DNA from: JAEELC01 sp963605425
Lineage (GTDB): Bacteria > Bacillota_I > Bacilli_A > Acholeplasmatales > Anaeroplasmataceae
Assembly: GCA_963605425.1 (NCBI GenBank)
Contig: CAVCUQ010000001.1
Coordinates: 1-64,000 of the forward strand
DNA: 64,000 bases
Reading direction: 5' to 3'
Shown here: positions 8,974 through 16,862 of the stretch, piece by piece
Layout: the number at the start of each line of letters is the position of its first letter
How positions within the stretch are numbered: the first letter of the stretch is position 1
Translations under genes and position numbers: made by a program
Notes under the pieces: generated by a model
Database searches by the model: none
What the model was told of the DNA's origin: nothing
What the model saw: the letters and a program-made list of their open reading frames with translations, nothing else

Positions 8974-10159
8974 AAGAATTTTTACTATCGTTATGGATAG
9001 TGTAGGATGTGGAACTTGTAAGGATTCAAATAAATTCTACAATGGTTCACATACTGATGAAGGTGCTAATACAATAGGTCATATTGCATCTTATGTTAAA
9101 GGTATTCACCTTCCAACACTTGAGGCTATTGGTTATGGTAACATCACTGATATTGAAGGCGTCAAGCCAAATAAAGAGGCTAAGGGTGCTTATGGTAAAA
9201 TGCAAGAAATATCTTTAGGAAAAGATACTCTTACAGGACACCTTGAAATTATGGGATTAAATGTTACAGAGCCATTTAAGACATTTACTGAACATGGTTT
9301 TCCAAAAGAATTAATTGATGAACTAGAAAAGCAAACAGGACATAAGGTTATCGGTAATTGTGCTGCATCAGGAACTCAAATCTTAGTAGATCTTGGTGAG
9401 GAACAAATGAGAGATAATTCTATGATCGTTTATACATCAAGTGATTCAGTATTACAAATTGCGGCTCACGAAGAGACTTTCGGTTTAGAAGAATTATATC
9501 GTTGTTGTCATATAGCTCGTGAAATCTGTATGAAGCCTGAATGGAAGGTAGGACGTATTATTGCTCGTCCATTCGTTGGAAAGGACAAGAATTCATTTGT
9601 TCGTACTCCAAACAGACATGACTATGCAGTTTCACCTTTTGCACCAACTATTTTAGATAAGCTAAAAGATGGTGGATTTGAAGTTATTGGTTTAGGTAAA
9701 ATTTCAGACATTTATAATGGCTGTGGTATCACTGAATCAATTAGACAAGTTTCAAACGCTGATGGTATGAACCATATGATTGATATTGCAAAGAATAGAG
9801 ACTTTACAGGTTTATGTTATTTAAACCTTGTAGACTTCGATGCTTTATATGGTCATAGAAGAAATGCACAAGGATATGCTGATGCGCTTGTTGAATTTGA
9901 TGGTCAATTAAAAGAATTAGAAGAAGTATTAAATGAAGATGATCTAATTCTTATTACAGCTGACCATGGTAATGATCCTACTTGGTATGGAACTGACCAT
10001 ACAAGAGAATATGTTCCATGTCTTGCTTGGCATAAGAATATTAAACCTTGTGATTTGGGTGTTAGAAGATCATTTGCAGACTTAGGTAATACTGTAGCTC
10101 AGAACTTTGGTGTTGAAGAATCTCGCTGGGGTAAATCATTCTTAAAGGATGTTGAATAA
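8963..10159 (+). CDS. deoB: Phosphopentomutase
   Basis: Interconverts (deoxy)ribose 1-phosphate and 5-phosphate in nucleoside salvage. An alkaline-phosphatase-fold enzyme of 398 residues. The metal-binding MDSVGCG is at the start, the phospho-acceptor block TDEGANTIGH follows, then GHLEIMG, and near the end TADHGNDPTWYGTDHTREY carries the metal-binding Asp and His residues. Start ATG 8963 lies inside the xerD end and is preceded by AAAGGA. An upstream in-frame ATG at 8924 would add 13 residues not expected in the family. It is the last gene of the hemW operon. Confidence 0.95.
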   Translation: MKFKRIFTIVMDSVGCGTCKDSNKFYNGSHTDEGANTIGHIASYVKGIHLPTLEAIGYGNITDIEGVKPNKEAKGAYGKMQEISLGKDTLTGHLEIMGLNVTEPFKTFTEHGFPKELIDELEKQTGHKVIGNCAASGTQILVDLGEEQMRDNSMIVYTSSDSVLQIAAHEETFGLEELYRCCHIAREICMKPEWKVGRIIARPFVGKDKNSFVRTPNRHDYAVSPFAPTILDKLKDGGFEVIGLGKISDIYNGCGITESIRQVSNADGMNHMIDIAKNRDFTGLCYLNLVDFDALYGHRRNAQGYADALVEFDGQLKELEEVLNEDDLILITADHGNDPTWYGTDHTREYVPCLAWHKNIKPCDLGVRRSFADLGNTVAQNFGVEESRWGKSFLKDVE

Positions 10160-10166
10160 CTTACAT

Positions 10167-10195
10167 AGGATCTTATTAATTTAAGGTCCTTTTTA
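10167..10195 (+). terminator. Terminator after deoB
   Basis: AGGATCTTA pairs with TAAGGTCCT (one G-U) and is followed by a T-run. Confidence 0.85.
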
Positions 10196-10196
10196 T

Positions 10197-10225
10197 TTGC
10201 CTTAGATAATTAAATATTGTATCAT
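10197..10225 (+). promoter_or_regulatory. Promoter of the HExxH gene
   Basis: TTGCCT, 17 bases, TATCAT, located about 24 bases before the next start codon. Confidence 0.5.
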
Positions 10226-10248
10226 TTAAAATATATAAGGAGTTTTAT

Positions 10249-10719
10249 ATGATTGATTTAGAACTATTAAATAGAACAATTTTTGTAGCCTCAAATATGT
10301 TACAAATAGCGCCTCCTAAAGTAACTATTACTGTAGATGGAGAAGATTATGTCTTTGTAAGTGAAACTTACGAGATTAGATTTAATCAAGAATTTATAGA
10401 AAGTCATGACGAGCTAACTATAATAGGTATGGCTATTCATGAACTGAGACACTGCTTTCAATATATTCAAATTAGATTTAGAGATGAGTTAATTAAGTCT
10501 GAAATTAGAGTAGAAGATGAGAAGAGAATTAATCTTTGGAACGAGGAATTCAAGGTTCATGACAGGCTATCTGAAGAAGAACTTGATATTGAAATTGATG
10601 CGTTTGCATTCATGACATTCTTTATGAAAAAGATTTTTAAGGTTGTACCGGCACTTCCTGATTCATTAAATAAATTAATGGAAGATAGAATCAAAGAGTT
10701 TGAAAATATCTATAAATAA
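10249..10719 (+). CDS. Small putative zinc metalloprotein with HExxH motif
   Basis: 156 residues with no signal peptide. IHELRH near residue 64 is an HExxH zinc motif on an amphipathic helix, and EIDAFAF near 123 offers the third ligand in an ExxxAF context. This resembles compact cytoplasmic peptidases of the SprT or ImmA/IrrE type, but no HTH domain is present. I do not recognise a precise family. It has its own promoter, a strong AAGGAG site and a large terminator, and is the last rightward gene before the terminus region. Confidence 0.7.
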   Translation: MIDLELLNRTIFVASNMLQIAPPKVTITVDGEDYVFVSETYEIRFNQEFIESHDELTIIGMAIHELRHCFQYIQIRFRDELIKSEIRVEDEKRINLWNEEFKVHDRLSEEELDIEIDAFAFMTFFMKKIFKVVPALPDSLNKLMEDRIKEFENIYK

Positions 10720-10760
10720 TTTAATCAAAACAAAAAATCCTGTAATTAAATAACTAATAT

Positions 10761-10796
10761 AAAAAGCACCTGCTATAAGTTTAGTAGATGCTTTTT
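10761..10796 (+). terminator. Long-stem terminator after the HExxH gene
   Basis: AAAAAGCA and TGCTTTTT close an inner CTGCTA/TAGTAG stem. The structure is nearly symmetric, so it may also stop leftward transcription entering from the terminus. Confidence 0.85.
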
Positions 10797-11804
10797 AATT
10801 TGCTTTAAATAGCTTTATTTTGCGTTTTATGCCCTAGATTATATAAATGCATAAAATAGATAAAAAATGAATTATAAGGCTATTTATTGACAATTTGTGA
10901 GGCAATATTTAAATAACTGATTGTTATATAAAAACTATAAGATTTTAAAAAATTCCATTTGTAATCTAGTATTTAAAACTAATAAATACAAATATGCAAT
11001 TATTATCTAATCTAGTATTAATAACTACTATACATTTGAAATTTTATCTTTAATCTTATTATGATCTATCTAATACTTAAAGCTAAAATTATTAATCAAA
11101 TACTTATATAGTGGCATCAAATAATAAGCTAAATTACAATCCTTATAACTATTATAATTATTAATTAAACATTAGAAAAATGTAGAGTTAGACTTAGCCA
11201 TCTTATATATATTAAATGAAAAATTTTCAAAGCATATCTAGTTTCAAGAACAAGATTTAACTTGAAATTTTTCCTGATTTTAATTACGAATATTTAATCT
11301 GCATCTAAAAAAAATTAAGCTTGAAATTTTAAATAATTTGTGAGATTGATTAAAATTCAATACTGTTAATTTTTGTGAAGTCCAAAATATTTCATTGTCT
11401 ATTTAGTTATCAATACTAATTGATATAATAATCGTATTAGTTGTTTCGATTATTTTGCATATAATTATAAGTATTTCACCTGATTGTTATTTAATAACAT
11501 GCACAGATGTTTTGACGTAAAAATAATAAGGTCAAGAGAATTACGGACTGGTGAATGTGATAAAATATTTTTCACCATCTACGTAGTTTTAAAAACCATT
11601 AAAAACGCAAGCAATTAAATTATAATAACTTGTATCAATAACTAGTTAGAAAATATAAAATAGTAATGTTTAATTAACCAGGTATTTAACTGAAATCAAA
11701 AAATATTAGATAGTAGAATAGATACGTTTAAAATTATTTTTAAAACGAGACCATCTAAAAAGAAATTTATAGATGATACACAAACAGTATTATATTATTA
11801 TTTT

Positions 11805-11838
11805 TAAATCTAAGTTTTATTAAAAGTTTAGATTTTTT
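11805..11838 (+). terminator. Orphan terminator-like hairpin
   Basis: AAATCTAA and TTTAGATTT enclose an inner TTTT/AAAA pairing and are followed by a run of T. No intact gene lies upstream. It could be a remnant, the end of an unannotated RNA, or a block to transcription in the terminus. Confidence 0.45.
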
Positions 11839-12141
11839 TAGCGATTGTGACAAAGGTAAATCCTTTTAAAATTTAGAATTCATATAAAAAAATTTAATTG
11901 CGGTAAATGAAATATACTAATAGTAAACGATAGAAAATTCGCAAAATTAGCTAAAAAATAGGGACAAATCGAGGCGTATAATTCACCATATTTTACGTTC
12001 TCAATTTGTCATAGAAAATAGCATATTTTTTCTTACTTTAGGATGTCTAGGACAAATTAAAGAGAATGAGAAAGTTTTAAAACAAACGTCATTTTAAAAA
12101 CTAATTCATATGATAAAATAAACTAATGGAAAGATCACTAC

Positions 12142-12198
12142 ATTTATTTTGGATTTTGTTTACAATTAAAAAATATTTATTTTGGATTTTGTTTACAA
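12142..12198 (+). repeat. 24-base direct repeat, two copies, 33-base period
   Basis: The 24-base unit beginning ATTTATTTTGGATTTTG occurs at 12142-12165 and identically at 12175-12198. The perfect identity suggests a recent duplication in otherwise drifting sequence. Confidence 0.85.
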
Positions 12199-12259
12199 AT
12201 TATTTTGACGAGAAAAGCTGTTTCAAAATATAGAATATAAAAAAATTAGATTTACTTAG

Positions 12260-12525
12260 CAACTTATACCAGAACCGTTTAAAAAAGAAGGACTTAGATT
12301 TAAGTATCGACACATTAAAATCCTTTTAGAAGATGTTACAGTCAATGACGGTTTAGATGAAAATTTAACATTTAAAAAATCAAGTTAAGTAAAGATCATG
12401 ATTTTAAAAAATTAAATTCTAAAGAATTTATAAATTCTACAACTTTTATTTAGAATAATAATTAAGTGTTCACTTGGAATTGGATTCATCTAGGCTCTAA
12501 TAAACAGGTCGATTTAGAGGTGTAA
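12260..12525 (+). pseudogene. Possible gene remnant, plus strand
   Basis: 12260-12388 reads open for 42 codons with a protein-like composition (starts QLIPEPFKKEGLRFKYRHIK, includes LLEDVTVNDGLDE) and ends in TAA. A shifted frame then gives KDHDFKKLNSKEFINS, and 12466-12525 gives VFTWNWIHLGSNKQVDLEV. No start codon, ribosome site or continuous frame joins them. I do not recognise the parent family, and chance cannot be excluded in such AT-rich DNA. Confidence 0.3.
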
Positions 12526-13145
12526 TTTTATTAAATGATTGATAATTTAAGCCAACATAATTTGTCTCTAATTTAACAATTTTTAATCTCAAATTTTAAG
12601 CTAAATTCGCACCATAATTTTGCAATACATAAAATTACACTAAATTAAGCTGGATTAGATTATTCCAAAAAGCGTTAAACTCTTTAGTAGAAAAAGAAGA
12701 ACAAGCAAAAAAATCCATTTCATTATTAGTTTTATAAACTAGTTAAATTAAATCTAATAATTATATTTCATTTGATAAATGTCTTTAAATATAGAAAATA
12801 ATATTATTATCGTTTTATAATTTGCTAAAGATTTATTTGGCAATTTTAATAATAATATTTTTAGATTATGATCACCTTGAATTTATTCTAAAAATAACTG
12901 TCAAAATTATCCCTTAATAGCTAAAAAGTATTCTGAAAATAATTTCATTTATTACATGCATAATGTAAGAATAGAAACTATAATTTAAGCGTAAAAGTGA
13001 TGAAATATGTATGATAAATAAATCACATTTTACAGGAATCGATTTTAGTTTTTCAAAAAAGTCCAGACTCAAAATTTTCACTTGCTTTCTAGTTTTAAAT
13101 ACTAGGTTATTGCTTTGAAATCTAGTTTTTAAAATTAAGCAAAAA

Positions 13146-13280
13146 ATGGACGTTTTGGCAAATCGAGAATCAATCTGAAAGGCAAATGATCAGCTCGATT
13201 TTTACTGAAAGGCGGACTATCCTAAAAGAATTTTAAAAGAAATGCGTGATAAAGTGAGTTTTACACACTATCAACATTAA
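13146..13280 (+). pseudogene. Possible gene remnant with two in-frame TGA codons
   Basis: From ATG 13146 one frame runs 44 codons to TAA 13278-13280 if two TGA codons are ignored. Both TGA codons sit in a repeated CTGAAAGGC context and would give I-W-K-A and Y-W-K-A if read as Trp. The C-terminal part (ADYPKRILKEMRDKVSFTH) looks like protein. Intact genes in the window use TGG for Trp and TGA as stop, so decay is likelier than recoding. Confidence 0.25.
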
Positions 13281-13314
13281 AAATAAAAACACGATACCTA
13301 AAGCAATATTCGTT

Positions 13315-13342
13315 GGTTAACATAATATATATTATCGGAAGT
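13315..13342 (-). other. dif chromosome-dimer resolution site
   Basis: On the plus strand the arms are GGTTAACATAA and TTATCGGAAGT around a central TATATA. Compared with the Staphylococcus aureus dif site as remembered, 25 of 28 positions agree; the Bacillus subtilis site gives 24 of 28. The core and the inner parts of both arms are intact. It lies where gene orientation switches from rightward to leftward, in non-coding DNA and 4.3 kb from xerD. XerC/XerD would recombine here under FtsK/SpoIIIE control. Confidence 0.85.
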
Positions 13343-13478
13343 TGTACATAAATAAAAAAATACCTCTTTTGAGAGCTAATCATGTTCGTAAACCTGATTT
13401 GAATATCTAAAGCACACCAGTTATTAGCTTATATTGATTACTAAACATATTCATCGTGCTTGATTTGACTATGTTTAC

Positions 13479-13640
13479 TAGCCTTTTTGGCTTAAAATAA
13501 GCGTTCGAAAACCTCTTTTTCGGGCATTTCTACGGCCTAATTCGTGAAAATGCATTTTGCAGCGTTGGCAATCCAACCGAAAGAGTGACATCACCTCTTC
13601 CTCTTCTTCTACCCTCACCACACCTTCTGAGACTGAAAAG
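13479..13640. other. GC-richer, hairpin-rich patch beside dif
   Basis: 13501-13620 is about 47% G+C (56 of 120), far above its surroundings. Short stems are visible: AGCC/GGCT at 13479-13491, CGAAAA/TTTTCG near 13505-13520, GCATTT/AAATGC near 13524-13552, and GTTGG/CCAAC at 13564-13577. A leftward 71-codon frame (13478-13693) contains an Arg-rich DCQRCKMHFHELGRRNARKR stretch behind an AGAGGTG site, but resembles nothing known to me. It could be a structured RNA, a peptide gene or a foreign fragment. Confidence 0.35.
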
Positions 13641-13969
13641 TATGTAATTTTAAAAACTAGATAGACTTTGAAATTTTTCTTGCAGCACAACACTTAGTAT
13701 TAAAAAGCACTAAAATTCGACTTTGTTTCTATAACGAATCGAGCCTGAAAAAGATGATGATTTATATGTGTCGATTGCTAAAATTTAAGGATCAAATTTA
13801 AGCCTAAATCGAGCCTAAATAGAATGACATGATTACTAACCAAATTTTATAAAGAACTAATGTGTTAAGCTGAATAAAATTATTTCAAAATCAAATTAGA
13901 ATTTTAAACCTAATATTGTTATTTATTTTCTAAATGAATTAGTATTAAATACTAGTTACAAAACGAAAT

Positions 13970-13997
13970 AAAAAATAGTCAGACCATCCGACTATTC
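13970..13997 (-). terminator. Terminator of the Fic-like gene
   Basis: AATAGTC at 13974-13980 and GACTATT at 13990-13996 form a 7-bp stem. Read leftward it is followed by a T-run just past the stop codon. Confidence 0.85.
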
Positions 13998-14003
13998 TTT
14001 TGA

Positions 14004-15074
14004 TTATTCTTCAATATTAAAGATATCGATTTGTCTAGAATTAAATGGATCAATATCTTTTTCAATTTTCATCCACTTTGCAGATCTTCCTGTTCCAAGA
14101 GCTCTAATTTTATTATTGTCAGAAAGAGTTTTTAAAGCCCTATTTATTGTAGATTCACTAACAAGTGGTTCTGCCTTTTTGATATCTTCCTTTGTAAATT
14201 CCTGAGGCAATTTTAAAATGACGCCAACGATTAAATCTTCTTTTGTATTCTTATATTCAAAACTATAAGAATTAAAATAAGCTTTAAGTTCTTCGTAACT
14301 TTCAAGTAAAATATCAATAATTAAGTTGTTTAGTTTTACAGTATCTGAATATCCTTCTTCATAATGAACTGATGCTTTTAGCACAGCATCTTTAAATTCC
14401 TCTTTATGCTTAATCATCTTATCAAAGAATGTAACATATTTGAAAACTGTAAATTTGCACTTTAACAATAAAAAATAAAAATAGATAATGCCAAGTTGTT
14501 CATTGTATTTTGTAAAGATTTCTTGATTTTTATAATCTATATAAAAGTTAGTTATAAGATTAGTGACTTCATAAGCACCATGCTTATATTTATCCTTAAA
14601 TTCGAACAACATAGATTCTAGTTCACTACGCATTGATACAAGCCTGCTTTTAGAAATTAAAGACTCATCATCTACATCAACCTTATATGTTCTAAAATTG
14701 ATCTTTTCAACCCCTTTAAACAAGGCTTCAGCAAGCTCAAGAAATTGGTAAGTTTCAAGCTCAAAACCATCAGGATCTGCTAGTAAACGTGTGATGATTT
14801 CTTTGAAATTCATGTAGATTTGCTCATCCTTATTTTTAGCTAAGCAATCCTTTTTATAAAGAACTTTCTTTCTAGCATCAGTAATATTCAAATCAAAGAA
14901 CTCTGCAAAGTAAAATAATTCTTTCTTTACATTATCCTTGATTAATTTATTTTGATCGCTTTTAAAGTGTTCATCATAGTATTTGTTCATCCCTCTAAAT
15001 TCGTATAAATGGAGCAGATTAACCAAAGAATCTTCTCTTACCCCTAGAGGTTTCATAGTATTTAAATTCTTCAT
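14004..15074 (-). CDS. Fic-fold protein with dead Fic motif and C-terminal winged helix
   Basis: 356 residues. Residues ~100-265 follow the Fic-family plan: a helix like the pre-core ELAEALFKGV, an INFRTYKV turn matching the GKFRTxxV block, and FKYVTFFDKMIKHKEEFKDAV plus DILLESYEELK matching the helices after the active site. Where Fic enzymes have HPFxxGNGRxxR, residues 185-195 read EIFTKYNEQLG, with catalytic His and Arg lost, so AMP transfer is unlikely. Residues ~280-337 form a winged helix (EDIKKAEPLVSESTINRALK, then GTGRSAKWMKI). It is the only intact gene in the terminus region, with its own promoter, a GAGGTGA site and a terminator. I infer a DNA-binding role, perhaps on the surrounding palindromes; this is untested. 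Confidence 0.65.
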   Translation of the reverse strand: MKNLNTMKPLGVREDSLVNLLHLYEFRGMNKYYDEHFKSDQNKLIKDNVKKELFYFAEFFDLNITDARKKVLYKKDCLAKNKDEQIYMNFKEIITRLLADPDGFELETYQFLELAEALFKGVEKINFRTYKVDVDDESLISKSRLVSMRSELESMLFEFKDKYKHGAYEVTNLITNFYIDYKNQEIFTKYNEQLGIIYFYFLLLKCKFTVFKYVTFFDKMIKHKEEFKDAVLKASVHYEEGYSDTVKLNNLIIDILLESYEELKAYFNSYSFEYKNTKEDLIVGVILKLPQEFTKEDIKKAEPLVSESTINRALKTLSDNNKIRALGTGRSAKWMKIEKDIDPFNSRQIDIFNIEE

Positions 15075-15100
15075 TTCTTCACCTCGATAATCTAAATATT

Positions 15101-15129
15101 ATTATATCAAAGTAACAAATGATATTCAA
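15101..15129 (-). promoter_or_regulatory. Promoter of the Fic-like gene
   Basis: Reading leftward: TTGAAT (15124-15129), 17 bases, TATAAT (15101-15106). Palindromes at 15154 and 15196 lie just upstream, consistent with autoregulation. Confidence 0.7.
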
Positions 15130-15897
15130 TTTTTAAAAATATTTATTTACAATCTATTTTTAATAACTATTATAGTTATGATGATATAACCAATACTAGT
15201 ATTTAAAACTAGTAATAAAATGAAAAATATTTTCATGCGTTACTAAAGATAGTATAGGATTCTTATCGAATAGAACCATGCTTCAGCTTCTACTGATGTC
15301 TTTAAAATAACCTTTTTATAATAGATTCGTTATATAATAAACAAAACATTACATTTCAACACTTAGTTATTCATACTAGATATTGAATGAAATTTTGTTT
15401 TCTTTTTTTTATTTTTAATGATATTAACGTTTATAGAGTATTAAAATTTGACCGACTATTACTTATCTGAACCTTTCATTTTAAATTAAGTTTTAAAACT
15501 TATTTACAATTACATCTATATGCCTATTATTAGTTTTTATAACTAAATGAAATTTGAAATTTTTTTTAATCTTTAAATCCATAAATCAAGTTAGTTTTTT
15601 ACGAATCAAATAAATTTTAATATAATCCATTTATCGATATTTTAAGGAAATTTGTCAAAGATTAGATAAAATTAATGTAATTACCTTGAATTTAAATTGA
15701 ACTTTAAACAAAATCAAAATTATTATTTTTCAAAATGAATATTGTTTTCTTATTTAGTTTTATTAATAATTGTATCATTATATTTAGTTTTAATAACTAG
15801 TAGACAATTGAAAAAATTTTTTTCTTCTTTTACATACACTATTGTCACAAAGTCCTAAATAAACGTTAAATATAATCTAAATATTCTATTTGTTTAT

Positions 15898-16436
15898 TTA
15901 ATCAAAATTCACTAGAACTTGCTCGTCTATTGATATTAGTTTGTCAGTTCTCATAGGAAGGAATAGCCTTATAAATTCATATATAATATGCTTATAATTC
16001 AATGGTATTAATTCATAAAGATACAAATCTCATTCTAACAAGAATGTAAAATAATAGTCGTCTTCCTCTTATTTTCTGTATCTTTAAAATTTTAAACTAA
16101 TTCATTTAGTAATCACCTTTCTTTTAGTTGAATATTATTAGTTATCATTGATTCTCGACCTAAACATAGTGCTCTCTTATTATAATGCTTATGTCTATAG
16201 ATAACTGACCCACTGCCACAATTTGAAACTACCTTAAATTTAAACTTTATTTACTTAGTCAATATTTAGTTTCTTTATGATACTTATTTTATATTCCTAG
16301 AAAAAATCAGTTTCAATAACAATTCATTTATAATTATTTTAATGTTAATCTAATTGACCATGTTTAATTTTAATTCAGCTTTATAGGATGTACCAGATTA
16401 AGCCTCAACACCTTTAGCATCATTAAGCAACTTGAT
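15898..16436 (-). pseudogene. Decayed gene, minus strand, family unknown
   Basis: Read leftward, successive fragments look like protein but are broken by stops and frame changes. 16436-16284 starts KLLNDAKGVEA, then stop, SGTSYKAELKLNMVN, then stop, INIKIIINELLLKL. 16244-16113 is 43 open codons including VVSNCGSGSVIYRHKHYNKR. 16096-16013 includes KILKIQKIRGRRLLFYILVR. 15898-16029 is 43 open codons including IRLFLPMRTDKLISIDEQVL and a clean TAA end. All four share one strand and order, which argues for one decayed gene of about 180 codons. I could not name its family. Confidence 0.45.
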
Positions 16437-16823
16437 TTAATTTACTCCCTTAATATATAGAAGAAAATTAATTGTTATATTAACTAGTAAGTTATAGCTT
16501 ATTTAAATCAAATAACTCTTCTATACTATAAATGTATGCTTATAATTTAATAACATAATCACATCAGATCTTTAAATCACGTTTGAATCTTGAAAGTTAT
16601 CATTATTTCTTTGATCGTAAATAGGCTTAATAAATATAATGGATAAATTTATAATTATCTATGTATAATAAAATATACTAGCATGTCTTTAAAACTCACG
16701 TATTAGCTCTTATTTAACGCTTTTAATAATAAATGATTAATTATTTATTTTTAGCGTAAAATGCAATATGAGCGAAATATGAACGATTTGGAAACGCATC
16801 TAAGCAATGGTAAAAAATGTGCA

Positions 16824-16851
16824 TAAAAAATGCGATAAATTAATATCGCAT
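16824..16851 (-). terminator. Terminator of the nucleoside kinase gene
   Basis: TGCGATA and TATCGCA form a 7-bp stem, with a T-run when read leftward. Confidence 0.85.
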
Positions 16852-16862
16852 CATTTTATTTT

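Larger units (their letters stand above)
10966..13160. repeat. Terminus palindrome elements, left of dif
   Basis: 17-bp palindromes of form YTAGT-N7-ACTAR start at 10966, 11012, 11238, 11403, 11629, 12726, 13089 and 13122, with a weaker one at 12088. One end of most is followed by exactly six bases and then WWTGAAATTTTT, which gives each copy a direction. The tail points left (minus) for 10966, 11403, 12088, 12726 and 13089, and right for 11012, 11238 and 13122; 11629 is unclear. CTAGTTTTAAATACTAG at 13089 is the reverse complement of the copy at 15196. Pairs 10966/11012 and 13089/13122 stand back to back with tails outward. Confidence 0.8.
10797..14003. other. Gene-poor replication-terminus region, left part with dif
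   Basis: About 3.2 kb without an intact recognisable gene. It holds nine or so copies of the terminus element, a dif-like site at 13315-13342, a lone terminator-like hairpin, a 24-base direct repeat and several coding-looking but stop-interrupted fragments on the plus strand. A compact GC-richer patch follows dif. All genes to the left run rightward, and the first genes to the right run leftward. Confidence 0.7.
13644..15819. repeat. Terminus palindrome elements, right of dif
   Basis: Palindrome starts are 13644, 13939, 15154, 15196, 15363, 15530 and 15784, with a doubtful copy at 16471. The six-base spacer plus WWTGAAATTTTT tail lies to the right (away from dif) for 13644, 13939 (weak tail), 15196, 15363, 15530 and 15784, and to the left for 15154. 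15154 and 15196 form an outward-facing pair 25-67 bases upstream of the -35 of the Fic-like gene and may also act as its operators. CTAGTATTTAAAACTAG at 15196 is the best palindrome. Confidence 0.8.
15130..16862. other. Gene-poor replication-terminus region, right part
   Basis: About 1.7 kb without an intact gene. 15130-15820 carries six terminus elements. 15890-16440 shows stop-interrupted coding-like frames on the minus strand. 16450-16820 shows nothing definite except short coding-like scraps and the nucleoside-kinase terminator. Confidence 0.65.

Noticed and set aside
11551..11576. GGTGAA...TTCACC inverted repeat as an operator
   Set aside because: It has a 15-base spacer, no nearby promoter or gene, and is expected by chance at this length.
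13146..13280. Alternative genetic code (TGA = Trp) for the organism
   Set aside because: Intact genes use TGG for Trp, and TGA ends the SDR and hydrolase genes at the expected places.
13478..13693. Confident protein-coding gene on the minus strand
   Set aside because: It has a Glu-rich then Arg-rich low-complexity frame with no recognised family. Kept only as part of the GC-rich patch.
14004..15074. Active Fic AMP-transferase or toxin-antitoxin module
   Set aside because: Catalytic His and Arg of HPFxxGNGR are missing and no antitoxin-like partner gene adjoins it.
10966..15819. Plasmid iterons with a Rep protein, or an integron attC array
   Set aside because: The central gene is Fic-like rather than Rep-like, there is no integrase-cassette structure, and the array surrounds a dif site at a gene-orientation switch.
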